12,290 bases of DNA from JBBECJ01 sp041751795 (GTDB taxonomy: Bacteria; Chloroflexota; Chloroflexia; Thermomicrobiales; CFX8): NCBI GenBank assembly GCA_041751795.1, contig JBGSWU010000138.1, positions 1-12,290 on the forward strand, read 5' to 3'. The translations under genes and the position numbers were made by a program. How positions within the stretch are numbered: position 1 is the stretch's first letter; each line of letters starts with the position of its first letter. This document shows, in pieces, positions 6,898 to 12,290 of this stretch. The notes beneath the pieces are model-generated. The model was given only the letters and a program-made list of their open reading frames with translations, was not told the origin of the DNA and did not search any database.

Positions 6898-8793
6898 GTG
6901 GCGGAGCGGCACTGGCGCTTTGTTCTGGCCGGGGTTGGCACCTGTCTGATTCTCGTACAGTTCCTGTCGCTGGCAATCGGATGGCAAATCACAACACCGT
7001 CGGCACTGGCCGCTCCTCCCGCTGACGGACCAATCCACGACACCTGGCGTCGCACAGATGGACCTGTAGCCAATGGCGCTGTCAGCCGAACCTGGATGTG
7101 GGGGCCGGAAGCGATGACTGGCGTCCTGCGCGAACCGTATGCTGAATCACCCGCCGGTCTCCGCGATGTCCAGTATTTCGACAAGTCGCGGATGGAGATC
7201 ACCCTTCCGAGCGCGAACCCAGCCTCACCCTGGTACGTCACGAACGGCCTGCTAGTGGTCGAACTGGTCAGCGGAATGGTCCAACTCGGCCACACCACTT
7301 ATGAACAATTCGAACCAGCCAACGTGAACGTCGCTGGTGATGTTGGTGGTGACACTGGCCCGACCTACGCGACGCTCGCCACCGTACGCGATCGTCCTGC
7401 GAATGCGGACAATGCGCTGATTCTCGAACGCATCAACCAGGCGGGAACGATCGCAGCTGACACAAGTCTTGCGCGGTACGACGTGCGGACAGTGTTTCGC
7501 GTGACGGTCGAAGGCATCGACCACCAGATCGCAGCTCCGTTCTGGGAGTTCATGAACGCAGTGGGGCTGGTCGATGATGGCAACGACCTCGTGACAGCAC
7601 CGCTGTTCCTCAGCCCGTTCTACGCCACCGGGTTTCCGATCATCGAGCCGTACTGGGCCGTCGTTCCCGTTCGCGGTCAGCCAGTCGATGTCCTGATCCA
7701 GTGCTTTGAGCGACGGTGCCTCACCTACACGCCAAGCAACAATCCGGGCTGGGAGGTCGAAGCCGGCAACGTCGGCCAACACTACCTGCTGTGGCGGCAA
7801 CAGAACCCACCGAGAAGCGGAATACCAACAGCGACAATATCACCGACGAATACTGCGACGTCAACCGTGACCGGCACGCCGCCGGACTCGGCCACTGCAA
7901 CGTCAACGAGCGGAGAAACAGCGACCGCGACGAATCCCAATCAACCCGCGTGCGACCCGTCCTATCCCGATTTCTGCATCCCTCCTCCGCCCCCGGATCT
8001 CGACTGCGGCGATATTGGCGTTGGTGGTTTCCGCGTGCTTCCGCCAGATCCACACGGTTTCGACAACGACGGCAACGGGATCGCCTGCGAAGGTAATTCA
8101 GCAACTGCAACACGCAGCAGCAATGCAACGTCCACGAGTAGCGCTGCCGCGACCGCCACGCCTACAAGTACCGCCACCCGAACGGCAACGCCCACCCGGA
8201 CGCCGACTCCAACGAAGACAGCTACGCCTACGAAGACCGCAACGCCAACCAAAACACCAACTCCGACGCAGACAGCGACAGCGACGTTCACTCCAACCGC
8301 GACGATGACGCCGACGCCAAACCCCAGCGGCGACCCGGCTGCCTGCCTCAGCGCAACCGAAGAGGCTTTCCTCGAATTATTGAATGCGTATCGAGTTGAC
8401 CTTGGCCTCAACCCCGTCGTCGCATCAGCGAAACTGACGGTTGCGGCCTACCAGCACAGTCTCGACATGGGAACGAGAAACTACTTCCATACACTGACGC
8501 GAGAGCCACTTCCTGATGGGCAATCCGGCACAACACATCAGGATCGCATCCGGGATGCTGGATACACCGGATGGGTCACGGCCACGGAAAACATCGCTGC
8601 GGGAGGCGCTGTCTACGCGAACGCTCAGGCGGTCTTCGACGCCTGGCGCACGACGCCGCAGTACAACCAGAACATGACCGATCCAAACATCACCCAGATT
8701 GGAATCGGCCTGGCGACAGTATTTGGTGGCACGTACGACAACCTCTGGACGGTCGAGTTCTCGAACGGAAACGACGGCCCGCCACCCTGCTGA
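6898..8793 (+). CDS. Secreted protein: Chloroflexota-type N-terminal domain + Excalibur-like motif + degenerate CAP domain
   Basis: 631 residues, GTG start. Signal peptide (ERHWRFVLAGVGTCLILVQFL, probable cleavage after SALA, before APPADGP). The N-terminal domain shared with the two preceding genes spans about 46-302, with the CFERRCLTYTPSN segment. A short Thr/Ser linker is followed by a Cys-rich motif at about 352-398: CDPSYPDFCIPPPPPDLDCG, then DPHGFDNDGNGIACE. This is characteristic of Excalibur-like calcium-binding segments; its Asp-rich loop suggests Ca2+ binding. A second Thr-Pro linker (about 399-482) leads to a CAP domain at 483-631. Here His520 and Glu564 remain, but the YFAHDT histidine is replaced (NYFHTLT, His moved by one position) and the GHNANML histidine is Tyr589. 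The domain also has a small insertion after ENIAAGG. The pocket chemistry is therefore probably changed or lost. Terminal Cys483/Cys631 are kept. Most diverged of the four paralogs. Confidence 0.92.
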   Translation: MAERHWRFVLAGVGTCLILVQFLSLAIGWQITTPSALAAPPADGPIHDTWRRTDGPVANGAVSRTWMWGPEAMTGVLREPYAESPAGLRDVQYFDKSRMEITLPSANPASPWYVTNGLLVVELVSGMVQLGHTTYEQFEPANVNVAGDVGGDTGPTYATLATVRDRPANADNALILERINQAGTIAADTSLARYDVRTVFRVTVEGIDHQIAAPFWEFMNAVGLVDDGNDLVTAPLFLSPFYATGFPIIEPYWAVVPVRGQPVDVLIQCFERRCLTYTPSNNPGWEVEAGNVGQHYLLWRQQNPPRSGIPTATISPTNTATSTVTGTPPDSATATSTSGETATATNPNQPACDPSYPDFCIPPPPPDLDCGDIGVGGFRVLPPDPHGFDNDGNGIACEGNSATATRSSNATSTSSAAATATPTSTATRTATPTRTPTPTKTATPTKTATPTKTPTPTQTATATFTPTATMTPTPNPSGDPAACLSATEEAFLELLNAYRVDLGLNPVVASAKLTVAAYQHSLDMGTRNYFHTLTREPLPDGQSGTTHQDRIRDAGYTGWVTATENIAAGGAVYANAQAVFDAWRTTPQYNQNMTDPNITQIGIGLATVFGGTYDNLWTVEFSNGNDGPPPC

Positions 8794-8828
8794 TCGGTCA
8801 CGCTTCTCGATACTCCGTAGCCCGGGCA

Positions 8829-8851
8829 GCCATTGGCGGCACGCCAACGGC
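8829..8851 (+). terminator. Weak hairpin after the fourth CAP gene
   Basis: Arms 8829-8838 and 8842-8851 (GCCATTGGCG / CGCCAACGGC) pair over 10 bases with one mismatch and a 3-base loop. No clear T-tract follows (tatactcct), so termination is uncertain. Confidence 0.35.
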
Positions 8852-8857
8852 TATACT
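8852..8857 (+). promoter_or_regulatory. Possible -10 element for the two-gene operon
   Basis: TATACT matches the -10 consensus at five of six positions and lies 38 bases before the ATG at 8896. No convincing -35 box is found at the usual distance (TTGGCG at 8833 is only 13 bases away). Confidence 0.3.
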
Positions 8858-8895
8858 CCTGACCGGCTGATCGTGAGGGGAGCGACGAGGTACCA

Positions 8896-9381
8896 ATGCG
8901 TGTGTTCTGGGCGGCGCTTGCCATCTCGGTGGCAATCGGGCTTGCCGGTTTGGTGTCGCTGGTAGCAGCAATGTCCGAGTACAATTCGACGCTCGAAACG
9001 TATACCGAGTTGTCGATCCGCTACGAGATTGGATCCTTCACCTGGGTCGAATCCGACTTCAGTGCTGCTCAAACCCGGATGGTGATTACCAACGATTCCC
9101 CGGCTGATGCCACCGTCAAGAATGTGAATGTCTTCCTCCAGTTCGACGGCGAATTCGCCGGAACGAATTACGATCGGTTCCCATCAATCGAAGTGCCGAC
9201 GGGTGAAACTCGCGTCGTGACGCTCGACCTGCTCATCACAGCTCCAAGTATCCAGCCCGAAGGTGGGACAGCGAATCTGACATTTACCGGCTCGGCATCG
9301 GTCAACTTCGATGGAGTCGAACGCGATCTGAACTTGAATATCCGCGAGAAGATCGGCGTCGTCCCTGCGGAAGGATCGTGA
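8896..9381 (+). CDS. Membrane-anchored beta-rich protein of unknown function
   Basis: 161 residues; GAGG (8887-8890) lies 5 bases before the ATG. Residues about 4-25 form a single hydrophobic helix (FWAALAISVAIGLAGLVSLVAA) with no clear cleavage site, so it is more likely a membrane anchor than a cleaved signal. The rest alternates short polar and hydrophobic stretches typical of a beta-sandwich (MVITNDSPADATVKNVNVFL, then EVPTGETRVVTLDLLI, then NLTFTGSASVNF). This pattern is reminiscent of extracytoplasmic LEA14/WHy-like or FxLYD-like sandwich folds, but I cannot assign a family. The stop codon is one base before the start of the next gene, so the two are almost certainly co-transcribed and translationally coupled, and the products may interact at the membrane. 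Confidence 0.85.
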   Translation: MRVFWAALAISVAIGLAGLVSLVAAMSEYNSTLETYTELSIRYEIGSFTWVESDFSAAQTRMVITNDSPADATVKNVNVFLQFDGEFAGTNYDRFPSIEVPTGETRVVTLDLLITAPSIQPEGGTANLTFTGSASVNFDGVERDLNLNIREKIGVVPAEGS

Positions 9382-9382
9382 T

Positions 9383-9919
9383 ATGAGTGAAATGACTTCC
9401 AAAGCGGAGCAACGTCGCCGTTTGCAGGTCAAGTACTGGCTTCTCATCGCCGCACAGTGGTTGCTGCTGACCCTCGCGATGAGTGGCGGGATGGCACGCA
9501 GTTCGAACGCGTTGCGGGATTACGTGTCGCCGAATCTCGGCGATGGCTGGCTGACATTCGGTGCCCTCCTTGCTGGATTCCTTCTCGGTGTAACCGTCAT
9601 GTCGCCGAAGGCACTTATACCGTTGGTCCTGACGATGAGCCTGGTCGCAGCAACGATCTTTGGGCTGGTGATCTATCTTCCAGCCTGGCAGGGAACGCTG
9701 TTTCGCAGCACAACGCTGGCGAACTACGCACAGCAGCAGGCGCTCTTTCTGGGGATCTGGACCACTGTGCCAGCCGTCATTGGATCGATGATCGGCTACC
9801 TGCTCTCCGGCGGTGTTCGTCGAGCTATCGAACTGCGGATTGATGGGCCGGACGACAAGCATGTGCCATGGTGGGAACGCCCAGACCGCAATGCCGTTCA
9901 CACTGATCCACATCCCTGA
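9383..9919 (+). CDS. Four-helix integral membrane protein of unknown function
   Basis: 178 residues. The ATG at 9383 is separated from the preceding stop by one base and served by GGAAGG (9369-9374), 8 bases away; an in-frame ATG at 9392 is a weaker alternative. A basic N-terminus (KAEQRRRLQVK) precedes four predicted membrane helices at about 18-36, 55-73, 77-99 and 121-141. A short charged cytoplasmic-type tail follows, containing VPWWERPDRN. The positive residues at the N-terminus and after helix 4 (GGVRRAIELR) place both ends in the cytoplasm. No transporter or enzyme motif is recognisable. The tight coupling with the anchored beta-rich protein suggests a two-component membrane unit. Confidence 0.85.
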   Translation: MSEMTSKAEQRRRLQVKYWLLIAAQWLLLTLAMSGGMARSSNALRDYVSPNLGDGWLTFGALLAGFLLGVTVMSPKALIPLVLTMSLVAATIFGLVIYLPAWQGTLFRSTTLANYAQQQALFLGIWTTVPAVIGSMIGYLLSGGVRRAIELRIDGPDDKHVPWWERPDRNAVHTDPHP

Positions 9920-10036
9920 TCCCCAACCCTTGGTGACGAGTCGCCACGATCCGGTACTCATTTCTCTTGCAGCATCTGGTTCGGCTGAAGAACCATCGGC
10001 TAGTGACGTAGTAACCAATTGGTGTCGAGGGAGATC

Positions 10037-11314
10037 ATGCCGACGAATCGAACACATCGTGTCCATCCAGGAATCGCGGTACTCATGGTTGTCGTTCTCA
10101 TCGCGACTGCGTGTGGCGGCGACACCGTCGTAACACAGGCTCCAGAGGGTGCTGTATCAACACCCACCAACCCTATCGTTGCAGCAACGTCAACGGTTCA
10201 ACCGGCGACGGTCGAACCGACAGCGACGACGTACACGGCGATCGACTGGACTCCAGACGTAGGATTGGCATTGCTGGAACCAGCCACTGGCACATACTTC
10301 GGCGTCAATCTCGACTGGGAACACGATTCTGCATCGGCCTTCAACGACCGGCTCGGTGAATCAACGGCAGCCTACGTTCAGTTCGCACCGTTTCCATTCG
10401 AGGAAGGATGGGATGAGATTCTGCGCGCCTTCTTCGAACAGGTAAAAACGGTCGACGGGATGGCGATCCTGACCCTTGAACCGACGATTCCACTAGCCGA
10501 CATCTCTCCCGAGCAGGCAACAAGTCTGGCAACTTTCCTTCGGCAGTGGAACGATCAAGGTGTTGGAGTTCTGTTGCGCTTTGCCCATGAAATGAACGGT
10601 TCCTGGTACCGATGGGGGCAACAGCCTGACGCTTATGTCGCAGCGTTCCGACTAGTAGCTGATGCAATTCACACGAACGCCCCAGGAACAGCAATGCTCT
10701 GGGCACCGAACTATGGAGCGGGCTACCCGTTCTTCGGTGGCGCCTACGAGTCATTGCCCGATGCACCCGACCATGATGTCCTGGATACGAATGGAAACGG
10801 CATCCTTGACGCGGAGGATGATCCGTACGATCCCTATTACCCCGGTGACGATGCCGTCGATTGGGTCGGCCTGTCGCTCTACCACTGGGGTAATGCGTAT
10901 CCATGGGGCGAAAACGAGATGCCGGAGGACGGTAAGTTCGTCGCGCAACTGACTGGAACGTACTCCGGCTTGAACGGTGACGAATCGTCGACGCCGGACT
11001 TCTACGCCGTCTACGTCGAACAGCACGACAAGCCGCTGGCAATTGTCGAAACGGCAGCGCTGTTCAATACCACCGAATCCGGAGTCGATGAACTGGCTCT
11101 AAAGCAGGCATGGTGGCAACAGGTGTTTGATCCAGATGTTTTCGAACGGTTTCCACGTTTACGAATGATCAACTGGTTTGAGTGGAACAAGCTTGAGAGT
11201 GAGATCGGCGGAGACCGGATCAACTGGACGGTCACCCAGGATCCAGAAACGCTCACAGCATTCGCCGCTGACCTGCCCCGCGAACACTTGCGGTTTGCAC
11301 CTGTAATCGATTGA
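10037..11314 (+). CDS. Lipoprotein with GH26-like glycoside hydrolase domain (beta-mannanase type)
   Basis: 425 residues. ATG 10037 is preferred, with GAGGGAG just upstream; an in-frame TTG at 10019 is possible but has no ribosome site. The N-terminus is a lipoprotein signal (IAVLMVVVLIATAC) with Cys26 as the probable lipidated residue, followed by a Thr/Val/Pro-rich spacer to about 65. The remaining ~350 residues resemble GH26 enzymes, which cleave beta-mannans or related beta-glycans with retention. RFAHEMNGSWYRWG holds the expected acid/base Glu185, and AIVETA holds the likely nucleophile Glu338. WAPNYGAG, SLYHWG and NWFEWNK are aromatic stretches suited to a sugar-binding cleft. An EF-hand-like loop DTNGNGILDAED (250-261) is inserted between the two catalytic segments and may bind Ca2+. 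It faces a convergent polysaccharide synthase gene, so a role in trimming or using exopolysaccharide is possible but unproven. Confidence 0.85.
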   Translation: MPTNRTHRVHPGIAVLMVVVLIATACGGDTVVTQAPEGAVSTPTNPIVAATSTVQPATVEPTATTYTAIDWTPDVGLALLEPATGTYFGVNLDWEHDSASAFNDRLGESTAAYVQFAPFPFEEGWDEILRAFFEQVKTVDGMAILTLEPTIPLADISPEQATSLATFLRQWNDQGVGVLLRFAHEMNGSWYRWGQQPDAYVAAFRLVADAIHTNAPGTAMLWAPNYGAGYPFFGGAYESLPDAPDHDVLDTNGNGILDAEDDPYDPYYPGDDAVDWVGLSLYHWGNAYPWGENEMPEDGKFVAQLTGTYSGLNGDESSTPDFYAVYVEQHDKPLAIVETAALFNTTESGVDELALKQAWWQQVFDPDVFERFPRLRMINWFEWNKLESEIGGDRINWTVTQDPETLTAFAADLPREHLRFAPVID

Positions 11315-11324
11315 GTCCCACGCT

Positions 11325-11354
11325 CGCTGATGACCACTCTGGTCACGTACAGCG
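11325..11354. terminator. Possible bidirectional hairpin between convergent genes
   Basis: TGACCA/TGGTCA (11331-11336 and 11340-11345) forms a short stem with a CTC loop. It can be extended by CGCTG/CAGCG (11325-11329 and 11350-11354) across a small internal loop. It lies in the 57-base gap between two convergent stop codons, where a shared terminator would be expected, but no T-tract is present. Confidence 0.35.
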
Positions 11355-11371
11355 GATGAAAGATCTCCCGC

Positions 11372-12290
11372 TCAGTCTGCCGCTATGAGGATTGGATCAT
11401 CATCAAAACTGGTCACAACGTGGTGATTGAAGAGCGCGAGCGCAATCCGTGCCCGGTCAATCGGGTGAGCACTTGTAAAGCGCAGACCGTAGCTGACCAG
11501 CGTATCGGACTGTGGACGGCGAAGGCATATCTCCGAGGGAACGCGCCAACGCATCGACTCTCCGTTGATCCAGAGGACCGGTGAGTCGGGGACCAGCGCG
11601 TCACGATCGACACTGACTCGAGCACCGTTCAACGACAAGTCGAGGACTCGACAGGGGACTCCACCGAGAACACCATCAAGTTCTGTGTCAAATCTCATCC
11701 CAGAGCGTCGCTCGGTCGCGAAGCGCGGAGAGCGCACACGCAGAATCGCCTTGATCACAAACACGGCGTTAACGACCAGCCAGAACGATGCGCCATAGGC
11801 AACCCAGGGTTGTTCGTAGGTCATGCCGCTCAGGCCAGAGACCGTCAAGATGAACCATGCTGCAGACAAGGTACTGAAAGCGAGAAGCGCATACAGGATT
11901 GAAGGCGGTCCAATACGCTGACGTTCATCACCGATGCGCCCTTTGGGCGTGACCTGGAACTTGTGCGGCTTGTTCCGGAACAACGTCAACGTCGCAAGCA
12001 GATTCGGGGTCATTCTGATGATCTCGAAGACGATCTGCAACGATTCCTGAAAGTAGCCCCGACTGAGAAGTCGCAACGCCACCCGCTGGATGACAAACGT
12101 CGCCAGGAAGATCGGCAGAAACTGCATTGCTGGAGCGTTGATCGGCGACATTCCGGTGAGCAACACCAATGGGGGCATCAGCAGATAACCAACCGTACGC
12201 CAGGAATCGAACCAGCCCATGAGTGTCTTCATATAGGTGATGCGTTGTCCAAGCGTCAGACCAGAGACGAACATCGGGTTCTCGGTCCTG
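11372..12290 (-). CDS. BcsA-like family-2 glycosyltransferase, C-terminal part with PilZ domain (5' end outside window)
   Basis: The frame runs past the right edge: codons before the first in-window ATG (12274) read RTENP, matching the RTENPL(F/V) stretch that follows the catalytic core in cellulose-synthase-like enzymes. The start and the catalytic D,D,D,QxxRW motifs are therefore outside the window. About 305 residues are visible. Counting from the ATG, predicted membrane helices lie at about 28-46, 51-71, 126-148 and 157-179. KFQVTPKG (105-112) is a typical BcsA interfacial motif. The C-terminus is a PilZ domain with RSGMR (190-194, the RxxxR motif) and DLSLNG (212-217, the D/NxSxxG motif), which bind cyclic di-GMP. 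The family polymerises and exports beta-glucan or a related polymer, switched on by c-di-GMP. The exact polymer cannot be told from this part. Confidence 0.9.
   Translation of the reverse strand, partial: RTENPMFVSGLTLGQRITYMKTLMGWFDSWRTVGYLLMPPLVLLTGMSPINAPAMQFLPIFLATFVIQRVALRLLSRGYFQESLQIVFEIIRMTPNLLATLTLFRNKPHKFQVTPKGRIGDERQRIGPPSILYALLAFSTLSAAWFILTVSGLSGMTYEQPWVAYGASFWLVVNAVFVIKAILRVRSPRFATERRSGMRFDTELDGVLGGVPCRVLDLSLNGARVSVDRDALVPDSPVLWINGESMRWRVPSEICLRRPQSDTLVSYGLRFTSAHPIDRARIALALFNHHVVTSFDDDPILIAAD

Noticed and set aside
6896..6952. ATG at 6896 as the start of the fourth CAP gene
   Set aside because: It is out of frame with the CAP protein and hits a stop after about 17 codons; the overlapping GTG at 6898 gives the full signal peptide.
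9977..9995. Hairpin TGGTTC / GAACCA in the gap before the GH26-like gene as a terminator
   Set aside because: The stem has only 6 bp with a 7-base loop and no T-tract, so it is too weak to call.

Overview
The window looks like a chromosomal segment from a Chloroflexota bacterium, probably of the Thermomicrobia/Sphaerobacter type. This is an inference from GC-rich coding sequence, GTG and ATG starts with purine-rich ribosome sites, and secreted proteins joined by long Thr-Pro 'TNTPxPTNTP' linkers. It also rests on an N-terminal domain of a kind I associate with that phylum (EPY...VQYFDKSR...WYVTNGL...GNVGQHYxxWR). No mobile element, CRISPR array or RNA gene was seen.

Layout. (1) 2-1990: the 3' end of a large surface or secreted protein made of Ig-like, putative-Ig (He_PIG-type) and HYR modules with a small helical C-terminus. 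(2) 2256-8793: a tandem array of four co-directional genes for secreted CAP-domain (SCP/PR-1/YkwD-like) proteins. The first is signal peptide plus CAP only. The second and third add an unnamed ~255-residue N-terminal domain and a Thr-Pro linker. The fourth also carries an Excalibur-like calcium-binding motif in its linker, and its CAP site is eroded. Strong hairpins follow the first and third CAP genes, and another precedes the array, so several of these genes are probably separate transcription units. (3) 8896-9919: a two-gene operon with a 1-base gap, encoding a membrane-anchored beta-rich protein and a four-helix membrane protein, both of unknown function. (4) 10037-11314: a lipoprotein with a GH26-like glycoside hydrolase (beta-mannanase type) domain. 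(5) 11372-12290, minus strand: the C-terminal part of a BcsA-like family-2 glycosyltransferase with four membrane helices and a C-terminal PilZ (c-di-GMP receptor) domain, convergent with the hydrolase.

Together this is a cell-surface and exopolymer neighbourhood: a probable adhesin, a family of exported CAP proteins, a polysaccharide hydrolase and a c-di-GMP-controlled polysaccharide synthase. Functional links between these units are inferred from proximity only. All intergenic gaps are shorter than about 270 bases. They hold hairpin terminators, a few weak promoter candidates and one structured leader.

The most interesting material is the CAP array. It shows stepwise domain addition, mosaic similarity between paralogs that suggests gene conversion, a degenerate CAP pocket in the last copy, and an internal duplication in the undescribed N-terminal domain.
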